Positions 1-6,840 of a DNA stretch of 7,302 nucleotides are shown here, piece after piece (position 1 is the stretch's first letter; every line of letters begins with the position of its first letter). A model generated the notes under the pieces. That model worked only from the letters and a program-made list of their open reading frames with translations. It searched no databases and was not told the DNA's origin. Source of the DNA: Candidatus Pelagibacter sp. (GTDB lineage Bacteria > Pseudomonadota > Alphaproteobacteria > Pelagibacterales > Pelagibacteraceae); the NCBI GenBank assembly GCA_028097945.1, contig JAOHFJ010000023.1, positions 1 through 7,302 of the forward strand, written 5' to 3'. Both the position numbers and the translations under genes were made by a program.

Positions 1-826
1 TGTCGGAGATAACCTAGGTTATGCATATGCCTTAAATATAAATGATAATAAAATTATATGGGCAAAAAACTACAAAATCCCCTTCAGATCAAATTTAAAA
101 ATTAAGAAAAATAAGATTATTATCTCTGATCAAAAAAACAGCCTGATTTTTTTGGATAAAACTAATGGAAATTTACTTAATATTATACCAACTGAGGAAA
201 CTATAGTTCATAATAGTTTCGTTAATAATCTTTCATTAAATAATAATGATATACTGTTTTTAAATTCTTTTGGATCTTTATATTCTATCAATATTGATAA
301 TATGAAAATTAATTGGTTTTTAAACTTGAAACAATCGACTAATTTAAATACTACAGATCTTTTTTTTGGAAATCAGATTGTTAATTACAAAGATAAAATA
401 ATAGTTTCATCAAATAATAACACTTATCTAATTAACGCTATCAATGGATCAATCATTAAGACTTATAATTTTTCTTCTAATCTAAAACCAATTATTAACA
501 ATAACCATTTTTTATTAATCACAAAAAATAATTTGATTCTTGCAATAGATTTGACTTCCAATAGGATAATTTATTCATACGATGTTACGCAAAAAGTTTC
601 TAATTTTTTGAACTCAAAGAAAAAAAATTTAATATTTTACGAAATGCTTCTCATGAATAATAAAATTTCATTTTTTATGAAAAATTCCTTTAAGATTGAA
701 TTTAAGATAAATGGGGAATTAGAAAATATTGAAAAACTACCAGCAAAAATTAACTCATTGCCAATAGTCGTAAACAAATCAATCATGTTTGTAGATAATA
801 AAAATAAATTAGTAGTTATAAATTAA
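1..826 (+). CDS. bamB: BamB-like PQQ beta-propeller protein, C-terminal part (5' truncated by window edge)
   Basis: The frame is open from base 2 to the TAA at 824-826, giving 274 visible residues; the true start lies outside the window. The protein consists of short repeats of one kind, hydrophobic strand, polar turn, then a strand ending in a Leu/Tyr-x-Ile/Leu-Asn/Asp pattern, for example GYAYALNINDNKIIW near the left edge and SLYSINIDNMKINW further in. About six or seven such blades are visible, the last closing with NKLVVIN at the C terminus. This is the PQQ/pyrrolo-quinoline-type propeller of BamB, a periplasmic-facing lipoprotein of the beta-barrel assembly machine that helps insert outer-membrane proteins. 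The lipobox cannot be seen because the N terminus is missing. The protein is very Asn-rich and diverged, so another propeller of unknown role is possible. BamB genes often sit beside der in Proteobacteria, which would be to the left. It converges with purF. Confidence 0.72.
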   Translation, partial: VGDNLGYAYALNINDNKIIWAKNYKIPFRSNLKIKKNKIIISDQKNSLIFLDKTNGNLLNIIPTEETIVHNSFVNNLSLNNNDILFLNSFGSLYSINIDNMKINWFLNLKQSTNLNTTDLFFGNQIVNYKDKIIVSSNNNTYLINAINGSIIKTYNFSSNLKPIINNNHFLLITKNNLILAIDLTSNRIIYSYDVTQKVSNFLNSKKKNLIFYEMLLMNNKISFFMKNSFKIEFKINGELENIEKLPAKINSLPIVVNKSIMFVDNKNKLVVIN

Positions 827-831
827 CTGCT
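811..831. terminator. Candidate hairpin over the convergent stop codons
   Basis: On the plus strand, AGTAGTTA (811-818) and TAACTGCT (824-831) pair as an 8-bp stem with one G-U wobble around the loop TAAAT. Both stop codons (TAA 824-826 plus, TAA 825-823 minus) lie in or beside it. For the purF transcript the stem has one C-A mismatch but is followed by a T-rich run (minus strand AATTTATTTTTATTAT), as in a weak intrinsic terminator. For the bamB-like transcript only a short TTTT follows. In DNA this AT-rich, such stems also arise by chance. Confidence 0.33.
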
Positions 832-2292
832 GGATTTTCCACTTAACAACGATAATTGCTCAACTTTTACTCCTCTAATATTATCATGAGCTGGTATCGG
901 ATAATCTCCAGTGAAATAGTGATCGCTAAATTGTGGAAATGTTGGATTTCTACTTTGATTAATAAGAGCCTTATAAAGTCCGTCCAAACTTAAAAATTTT
1001 AAAGATGTTGCTTTAATATATTCACACATTTCATCAATATTTTTTTCATAAGCTAGTAATTCTTTTTTGGTAGGCATATCAACACCATAAAAATCAGGAT
1101 ATTTGATTTCTGGGCAAGCTATTCTTACATGAACTTCTTTTGCACCACTTTCATAAAGCATTTTTATTATTTTATGACAAGTGGTTCCCCTAACAAGAGA
1201 GTCATCTATCAATATTATGGATTTATTTTTAACAATTGTCTTGGTAGGACTAAGTTTAAGCTTTACACCCAAACTTCTAATATTTTGTGTCGGTTCAATA
1301 AATGTCCTTCCAACATAATGATTTCTAATCAATCCTAATTCAAATTGTTTTTTAGACTGCTCTGCATACCCCAACGCCGCGGGCACTCCTGAGTCTGGGA
1401 CAGGAACAACTAAATCTGCTTTTGTATCTGTTTCTTTCGCTAATTGAATACCTAGGTTTTTTCTGTATTCATAAGCACACTTGTTGTTAATTAAACTATC
1501 TGGTCTAGCAAAATATATATATTCAAAAACGCAAGGTCTCTGTTTTTGAACCGGGAAAGGCTTAATAGATTTAATTTTTTTATCTTCTATGATTACTATT
1601 TCTCCATTGGACACTTCTCTAATAAAAGTAGCTCCAACTATATCTAAAGCACAAGTTTCTGACGCAAAGATAAAAGAGTCTTTTAATTTACCTAATATTA
1701 GCGGTCTGATTCCAAATGGATCTCTTACACCTACTAGTTTTTTATTTGTAAGCATAACTAGAGCATATCCACCTTGTATTTGAAAAAGAGCATCTATTAA
1801 CTTGTCAGTAAATTTCTCTCTTTTTGACTTTGCAATAAGCTGAACTATTGTTTCTGTATCACTTGTGGTTCTAAAAATAGCTCCGTCTTTAACGAGAGAT
1901 TCTCTAAGTAATAAAGCATTCGTTAAATTACCGTTGTGTGCTATGCTAAGTCCTCCCATGTGAAGATCTGCAAAAAAGGGCTGTATATTCCTTATAGAAG
2001 TTTCTCCAGTAGTAGAATATCGATTATGACCGATAGCAAACTTTCCAGGTAATTTTTTTAATGTTTCAGAGTCTGTGAAATGATCGCCAACTAAACCTTG
2101 TCTCTTTTCGGAATGATAATTTTTTCCATCAAATGACACTATACCACAACCTTCTTGCCCTCTATGTTGTAAAGCGTGGAGTCCAAGAGCAACCAATGCA
2201 GACGCGTCCTCGTGATTTGATATTCCAAAAATACCACACTCTTCTCTTAATTTATCTAAATTAAATTTTTTCAATTTTTTCTTTTGTGTCAA
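823..2292 (-). CDS. purF: Amidophosphoribosyltransferase (glutamine PRPP amidotransferase)
   Basis: PurF makes 5-phosphoribosylamine from PRPP and glutamine, the committed step of cytoplasmic de novo purine synthesis. The N-terminal Ntn glutaminase domain has its catalytic Cys at residue 19 (EECGIFGI), HRG at 43-45, GHNRYST at 88-94, AHNGN at 118-122 and RDPFGIRPL at 190-198. The C-terminal phosphoribosyltransferase domain has PVPDSG at 297-302 and the PRPP loop IILIDDSLVRGTT at 359-371. Length (489) is normal. Eighteen residues precede the Cys and would have to be removed, as for the Bacillus propeptide. Of the four Bacillus Fe-S cysteines only the one matching C254 remains; D400 and the segment before FTGDYP (460-465) lack the others, so no 4Fe-4S cluster is expected. 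There is no ATG before Cys19: the start is TTG at 2292, directly after an in-frame TAA, or TTG at 2274 (483 residues). Either start overlaps the end of cvpA, suggesting translational coupling. Confidence 0.98.
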   Translation of the reverse strand: MTQKKKLKKFNLDKLREECGIFGISNHEDASALVALGLHALQHRGQEGCGIVSFDGKNYHSEKRQGLVGDHFTDSETLKKLPGKFAIGHNRYSTTGETSIRNIQPFFADLHMGGLSIAHNGNLTNALLLRESLVKDGAIFRTTSDTETIVQLIAKSKREKFTDKLIDALFQIQGGYALVMLTNKKLVGVRDPFGIRPLILGKLKDSFIFASETCALDIVGATFIREVSNGEIVIIEDKKIKSIKPFPVQKQRPCVFEYIYFARPDSLINNKCAYEYRKNLGIQLAKETDTKADLVVPVPDSGVPAALGYAEQSKKQFELGLIRNHYVGRTFIEPTQNIRSLGVKLKLSPTKTIVKNKSIILIDDSLVRGTTCHKIIKMLYESGAKEVHVRIACPEIKYPDFYGVDMPTKKELLAYEKNIDEMCEYIKATSLKFLSLDGLYKALINQSRNPTFPQFSDHYFTGDYPIPAHDNIRGVKVEQLSLLSGKSSS

Positions 2293-2809
2293 TTATATCT
2301 TCACTAGTTGGAAATTCCTCTATTAATACTTGACTTCCTTTCATAACAAAATCAAATGAAAATGCCTCATCTGCTGATATACCCCAATTTTGATAAGGAT
2401 AAAACCAATTTAAAATAGAAAACAAACAAACAGAAACCACGTAACCTTTAAAAAAACCAAATAAAAATCCAAATCCTTTGTCTATTGACCCCACACCCGT
2501 CCAGGTAACCGCTCTGCTTAAAGTTTTTCCAATTAAAATTGTTGTAAAAAGTGTAAAGATAAATATTGAAACCCCTAATCCTACGTTGTTAATAAATTCT
2601 GACTGAATATATTCACTAACTATTGGTTGAAATTTTGGTACTAAAATTATCGTAACTATTGTGGATAAAATCCATTTCATAAAAGAAATTAAGCTTAATG
2701 AAAAACCTTTAATGAAGCATTGTAATACAAAATAAAAAAGCACTATCAGGAAAAAAATATCAAATAAATTTATGCTTTTAATTGTCTGTTCAAAAAAATT
2801 TATCATCAT
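2261..2809 (-). CDS. cvpA: CvpA family inner-membrane protein
   Basis: This is a 182-residue protein with four hydrophobic segments at about 14-32, 42-58, 75-95 and 112-136, followed by a polar C-terminal tail. The segment GSIDKGFGFLFGFFKGYVV (107-125) matches the conserved CvpA pattern of Asp-Arg/Lys, Gly-x-x-Phe-Gly and Arg/Lys-Gly leading into the last helix. CvpA is named for colicin V production in E. coli; its biochemical role in the inner membrane is still unclear. Placement directly upstream of purF is the classical arrangement and strongly supports the call. The start is an ATG at 2809 that overlaps the exporter stop as ATGA, with a second ATG directly after it (2806-2804); I see no strong Shine-Dalgarno, so re-initiation after the exporter is likely. 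The 3' end overlaps purF by 32 nt (14 nt if purF starts at 2274), where the sequence is very A-rich. Confidence 0.94.
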   Translation of the reverse strand: MMINFFEQTIKSINLFDIFFLIVLFYFVLQCFIKGFSLSLISFMKWILSTIVTIILVPKFQPIVSEYIQSEFINNVGLGVSIFIFTLFTTILIGKTLSRAVTWTGVGSIDKGFGFLFGFFKGYVVSVCLFSILNWFYPYQNWGISADEAFSFDFVMKGSQVLIEEFPTSEDIIDTKEKIEKI

Positions 2810-5283
2810 TCAAAATTATTAACTTCTTCACCAAAAGGTTTAAAAAAAATTATTAATTTTGGTAATAACGTTAAAACTGATAGCATTGCCAATAACATTG
2901 CTATACCAGTAAAAACTCCGAAATATATCGTTGGAATAAAATTAGATAATACTAATATTGAAAAACCAAATACGATTGTAATCGATGTGTTTAATATTGC
3001 AACACCCACAGTGCTATGACATCTATCCAATGTTTCATGATAGTTATTTATTTTTTTAAATTCTTCTTTGAATCTATAAATATAATGAATACTATTATCT
3101 ACTGCAATTCCAATAGTAATTGCTGCTATAGTAATTGTCATCATATCTAACGGAATTCCAATTAAACCAATTATTCCAAGAATAAAAAAAGCGGCAATAA
3201 AATTTGGCACCACACCTATAAAAGAGAGTGTAATATTTCTAAATAATATAAAAAACATAAAGTAAATACCTAATATAACTATACCTAATGTGAGTATTTG
3301 GGATTTAAATAAACTTTGTAACAAATTATTAAATAAAATTAATACACCAGCTAATTTATATTCATCTTTTTCTAATCCTAATTTAGTATTTAATTCTAAA
3401 TTAATTTTTTTAATAAGATCATTTCTTCTTAAATTATTTAGAGAGTCTTTTACTCGAACACTTATCCTTGCTTGATCCTTCTCTACAGATATATATGGCA
3501 AAACTATCTCTTCTTTTATTGCCTCAGGTATTTTACTGTATAAAACTGCAATCTCTAAACTTTGTAGTTCTTTCTTATTTAAATCTTCCGCCACCCTCAA
3601 AATTGATCCAAAAGAAAGAACTTTTCCAATTTCAGGTAAGGAGTCTAAATAATCATGGACTTTAATGATTTTATCCATTTTATCTCTTGTAAACCAATAT
3701 TTAGATTTTTCTTCGTCAGGGTCATTATCATTTTCCCATTCGTCGAATTCATCGTCTGATTTTTCATCTTTTTGTTTGATTGGAAAATTAATGATTATAT
3801 TTAAAGGAGTAGTACCACCTAAATCATCATCAATTTTTTTCATTCCTTTGTAAATTTCTGTTTCTTTATCAAAATAATTAATAAAACTATTTTCGACTTC
3901 AAGTTTAAAAATTCCAATTACACTTACTAAAATTATTAACAAAGTAGATGCAAAAATAAGTATTTGGCTTTTTTTTGTAAAAGAGGCTAGGGCTTTTGTG
4001 ATTAATGATTTTTCTGTATCTTTAATATTAATTTCACTATCAGATGTAAGAAGACTTATCAAAGACGGCAATAATAAAAAAGTTACTAGTAAAGATACAA
4101 TTAAACCTAATGTCATCATCCACCCAAAATCAATAATTGGCTTAATTCCACTAAATACTAAAGAAAGAAAAGCACAAATTGTTGTTAAGACAGTATAAAG
4201 TATTGGAAGCATCATTTTTTTGCTAGCTTCAAATACAGTTTCGTCATTAGCTTGGTGGGGTAGTTCTTTTTTTAATTGTAAAAATCTTACAGTTACGTGA
4301 ATATTCATTGCCATATTAAGTATTAACATCAAAGCAATAAAATTTGACGAAATTACTGTAACTTTCCATCCAATTAAACCTAGTAATCCAATCATTATTA
4401 TTACTGATGTAGAGCATCCCAACAAAGGCATTACCACCCACTTCAAATTTTTAAAAATGAACCATAAAGTCAAAATGATAAAAATAAATACACCAATTCC
4501 AAAAACAATAATGTCACTTTTAATATAATTCATCATATCATTAGAAATCATTGGTATTCCGCCGAGATGTATTTTTGCGTTAATACCATATCTATTTATT
4601 ACGTCTCTAATTTCAGTTATATTTTGATTATTTCTTATATTATAAAGATTCTTATAGTCTTCGTACTCTTCAATAAATTTTTTATAATTTATTTTATCCT
4701 CTTTTGATAAACCGGTTTCCACAGACTGATTAAAATATTTATCTTTAACCTTAATATATTCTGCTAACCTCTCATCTTTTTTTAAATAAACTACAATACT
4801 TGATGTTTTGCCATCCTTGCTTATAACATAATCTTTGTAAATCGGGCTATTAACGATTTCTTCAAAAGCTCTTTTTCTATCAATTTCTGGATAAGCTAGA
4901 GTCTTATAATTTTTAAGCCGCTCCATTAAACCTTCATCAGTACTTTTTAAAAGCGGCACATCTATAACTGTCAATACACTATCTACCCAAGTTAATTTCT
5001 CTATTTTAGATTTTAATAATTGTAGATCGAGGATAGTTTCTTTTTCTGTAAAACTTGAAATTGGCGAATAAGTTAAAACTAAAAAATCCTTTGAACCGTA
5101 AGTTTGATTAATTTCTCTAAGATATTTAAGATCTGGATCACCTTCAAGTAATAGCGCATCCGATGACGCATCTAAATTAAAATTTTTAGATTGATATAAC
5201 GAAAAAATAACTAAAATTGACAAAAAAAGTATCGTTATTTTTGAAAAATCAGTAACAATCTTTTTATAAATAATGGCAAACAT
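2806..5283 (-). CDS. RND superfamily exporter, MMPL/COG1033-like, 12 membrane segments
   Basis: This 825-residue membrane protein has the RND duplication: one helix (15-31), a large polar domain (about 32-257), five helices (about 258-277, 282-304, 310-332, 358-380, 384-413), then helix 7 (440-460), a second polar domain (461-661) and helices 8-12 (662-813). Helix 10 carries GIAVDNSIHYIYRF (725-738), the family motif with the proton-relay Asp (D729). The matching place in helix 4 reads LNMAMNIHVTVRF (322-334), where Ala325 replaces that Asp. A highly acidic stretch lies at 506-525. Such proteins export lipids or other hydrophobic molecules using the proton gradient; the substrate here is unknown. 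HpnN (hopanoid export) is a distant relative, but nothing in the window indicates hopanoids. No periplasmic adaptor or outer-membrane channel gene is adjacent. The ATG start at 5283 has no clear Shine-Dalgarno and lies 53 bp after dnaB; the stop overlaps cvpA by 4 nt. Confidence 0.92.
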   Translation of the reverse strand: MFAIIYKKIVTDFSKITILFLSILVIFSLYQSKNFNLDASSDALLLEGDPDLKYLREINQTYGSKDFLVLTYSPISSFTEKETILDLQLLKSKIEKLTWVDSVLTVIDVPLLKSTDEGLMERLKNYKTLAYPEIDRKRAFEEIVNSPIYKDYVISKDGKTSSIVVYLKKDERLAEYIKVKDKYFNQSVETGLSKEDKINYKKFIEEYEDYKNLYNIRNNQNITEIRDVINRYGINAKIHLGGIPMISNDMMNYIKSDIIVFGIGVFIFIILTLWFIFKNLKWVVMPLLGCSTSVIIMIGLLGLIGWKVTVISSNFIALMLILNMAMNIHVTVRFLQLKKELPHQANDETVFEASKKMMLPILYTVLTTICAFLSLVFSGIKPIIDFGWMMTLGLIVSLLVTFLLLPSLISLLTSDSEINIKDTEKSLITKALASFTKKSQILIFASTLLIILVSVIGIFKLEVENSFINYFDKETEIYKGMKKIDDDLGGTTPLNIIINFPIKQKDEKSDDEFDEWENDNDPDEEKSKYWFTRDKMDKIIKVHDYLDSLPEIGKVLSFGSILRVAEDLNKKELQSLEIAVLYSKIPEAIKEEIVLPYISVEKDQARISVRVKDSLNNLRRNDLIKKINLELNTKLGLEKDEYKLAGVLILFNNLLQSLFKSQILTLGIVILGIYFMFFILFRNITLSFIGVVPNFIAAFFILGIIGLIGIPLDMMTITIAAITIGIAVDNSIHYIYRFKEEFKKINNYHETLDRCHSTVGVAILNTSITIVFGFSILVLSNFIPTIYFGVFTGIAMLLAMLSVLTLLPKLIIFFKPFGEEVNNFE

Positions 5284-5336
5284 TAGAACATTTCAGATAT
5301 ATCTTAATTATTTTATAACTAAAGAAAAAATTGAGG

Positions 5337-6764
5337 CTAATTCTTGCTTAAATCTTTAAATTTTGTGTAAATTCCCTCAAACTCAACTTTAACAGTTCCT
5401 GTGGGGCCATGCCTTTGCTTACCTAAAATAATATCTGCTAAGCCGTTTACATCATTCATTTTCGACTGCCACTCTGCGTGCTCTATAGAGCCTAATTTTG
5501 GCTGTTTGCGCTCCAAATAATAAGCTTCCCTATAAACAAACATCACAACATCTGCGTCCTGCTCAATTGAACCCGACTCTCTCAAATCAGCCAGTTGTGG
5601 TTGTTTATCATCCCTTTGTTCAACAGCTCTGGATAATTGAGATAAAGCCAGAACGGGTACCGACAATTCTTTTGCTAATGCTTTTAAGCCTTGGGTAATT
5701 TCGGAAATTTCTTGAACTCTTCCCTCGTTTTTATTTGAACTGGATCTCATTAATTGGATGTAATCAACTACAATTAGACTTAACCCAAATAATCTTTTTA
5801 TTCTTCTGGCTCTATTACTTAATGTAGCTATTGTAATTGCAGGAGTTTCATCAATATATAAAGGTAAGTTATAAATATTTCTGGAAGTTTCAATATAACG
5901 ATTTATTTCTTCTTCTGTAACTTTACCACGTCTTATGTCATCTGATTTAATTTTTGCTTGTTCTGAAAGAATTCTGGTAGAAAGTTGCTCAGATGACATT
6001 TCAAGAGAAAAAAAAGCTATGGATGATTTTTCTTGTCTTTTTAAAATATTTTGTGCTGCGTTATAAGCGATATTAGTTGCTAGAGCTGTTTTACCCATAG
6101 ACGGTCTTCCTGCTAAAATAATTAAATCTGATTTGTGTAATCCACCTAATTTTTCATCTAAATCTGAAAGGCCTGTAGGAACTCCAACAATTCCTTGATC
6201 GTTTTGCATTGCAAGAGTTGCCATCTCGATAGTTTGGTCTAAAGCTTGATTAAATTTTAAAAAGGATTGAGAGAAGCTTCCTCTTTCAGCTAAATCAAAA
6301 AGAGATTTTTCAGTGTCTTCAATTATATTTTCGGCATTTTGCTCTTGAGAATTTGCGTTTAAAGTATCAGAGGATAATTTGTCTGAAATTTGAACAAGTT
6401 CTCTTCTAAGATACATTTCATGAATTATTTTTGCGTAGTCAACTGCCTGTTTTACTGATGCTGAAAATCTTGTAAGTTTAACTAAATACTCGGTGCCACC
6501 AACTTCGTTAAGCATATTATCTTTTTCAAAAAAATTTTTTAAAGTTATTGGATTAGCGATCATACCTTTATTGTTTAAGCTCTCAATCACTTCATAAATC
6601 TTGATATGGGCGGGGTCATAAAAAATATGTGAATTAACTATGGTAGAAACTTCATCAATAATATCATTATTAACTAAAATTGATCCAAGAAGAGCTTGCT
6701 CAGCTTCTAAGTTTGAAGGTTGTTTATTCTCAGAGTTTTTTTTAATTGAATTAATTTCTTTCAC
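5337..6764 (-). CDS. dnaB: Replicative DNA helicase DnaB
   Basis: DnaB is the hexameric 5'-3' helicase that unwinds DNA at the replication fork and recruits primase. Its length of 475 residues is close to the 471 of E. coli. The N-terminal helical domain (about 17-125, beginning NLEAEQALLGSIL) binds primase, a linker follows, and the RecA-like ATPase domain starts near 193 (GVPTGLSDLDEKLGGL). Visible motifs are Walker A GRPSMGKTA (219-227), FFSLEMSSEQL (251-261), Walker B LIVVDYIQL (330-338), ALSQLSR (373-379), DLRESGSIEQDADVV (393-407) and LGKQRHGPTG (447-456), the last in the arginine-finger region. All key residues are present and there is no intein. The only reasonable start is the GTG at 6764: the frame upstream contains no ATG, GTG or TTG, and the first internal Met (68) would remove half of the N-terminal domain. 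It is 76 bp downstream of rplI, and the exporter follows after 53 bp. Confidence 0.98.
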   Translation of the reverse strand: MKEINSIKKNSENKQPSNLEAEQALLGSILVNNDIIDEVSTIVNSHIFYDPAHIKIYEVIESLNNKGMIANPITLKNFFEKDNMLNEVGGTEYLVKLTRFSASVKQAVDYAKIIHEMYLRRELVQISDKLSSDTLNANSQEQNAENIIEDTEKSLFDLAERGSFSQSFLKFNQALDQTIEMATLAMQNDQGIVGVPTGLSDLDEKLGGLHKSDLIILAGRPSMGKTALATNIAYNAAQNILKRQEKSSIAFFSLEMSSEQLSTRILSEQAKIKSDDIRRGKVTEEEINRYIETSRNIYNLPLYIDETPAITIATLSNRARRIKRLFGLSLIVVDYIQLMRSSSNKNEGRVQEISEITQGLKALAKELSVPVLALSQLSRAVEQRDDKQPQLADLRESGSIEQDADVVMFVYREAYYLERKQPKLGSIEHAEWQSKMNDVNGLADIILGKQRHGPTGTVKVEFEGIYTKFKDLSKN

Positions 6765-6769
6765 TAAAA

Positions 6770-6798
6770 TGTATAGTAAAACAAAGGTGTCTTGTATA
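6770..6798 (-). promoter_or_regulatory. Candidate dnaB promoter, possibly leaderless
   Basis: On the minus strand the hexamer TATACA occurs twice, at 6798-6793 and 6775-6770, separated by exactly 17 bases. The upstream copy matches 4 of 6 bases of the sigma-70 -35 consensus (TTGACA) and the downstream copy 4 of 6 of the -10 consensus (TATAAT). Only five bases (TTTTA) separate the -10 from the GTG start of dnaB, so transcription would begin at or next to the start codon. This agrees with the absence of any Shine-Dalgarno there. Matches are partial and the region is AT-rich, so this is a candidate only. Confidence 0.28.
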
Positions 6799-6801
6799 AA
6801 G

Positions 6802-6822
6802 AAAAAAGTTACACACTTTTTT
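6802..6822 (-). terminator. Weak A/T hairpin between rplI and dnaB
   Basis: AAAAAAGT (6802-6809) and ACTTTTTT (6815-6822) form an 8-bp inverted repeat with a 5-nt loop, 18 bases after the rplI stop in the direction of transcription. The descending arm is itself a T run, so transcripts could terminate or attenuate here, with dnaB starting its own transcript downstream. The stem has only one G-C pair, so it is thermodynamically weak, and read-through from rplI into dnaB is equally possible. Confidence 0.25.
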
Positions 6823-6830
6823 TTGACGTC

Positions 6831-6839
6831 TGTGGAAAA
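6831..6839 (-). promoter_or_regulatory. DnaA-box-like 9-mer upstream of dnaB
   Basis: The minus strand reads TTTTCCACA, one mismatch (third base) from the E. coli DnaA box TTATCCACA. It lies in the 76-bp rplI-dnaB gap, directly after the rplI stop and about 66 bp upstream of the dnaB start codon. A DnaA site here could link helicase expression to replication initiation. It is a single copy, and near-matches occur by chance, so binding is unproven. Confidence 0.18.
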
Positions 6840-6840
6840 G

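Noticed and set aside
1129..1338. Plus-strand open frame of 69 codons inside purF
   Set aside because: It is antisense to strongly conserved purF sequence and has no recognisable domain. Similar shadows occur at 1589-1783, 3290-3475, 3468-3665, 3665-3853, 3998-4198 and 5498-5698.
5284..5336. TATAAA-like -10 in the gap upstream of the exporter
   Set aside because: No acceptable -35 lies at 16-18 bp, and TATAAA-like strings are common by chance; the gene is probably transcribed with dnaB.
5337..6764. Search for an intein or mobile insertion in dnaB
   Set aside because: DnaB is a frequent intein host, but the ATPase domain is continuous from Walker A to the C-terminal RHG motif and of normal length.
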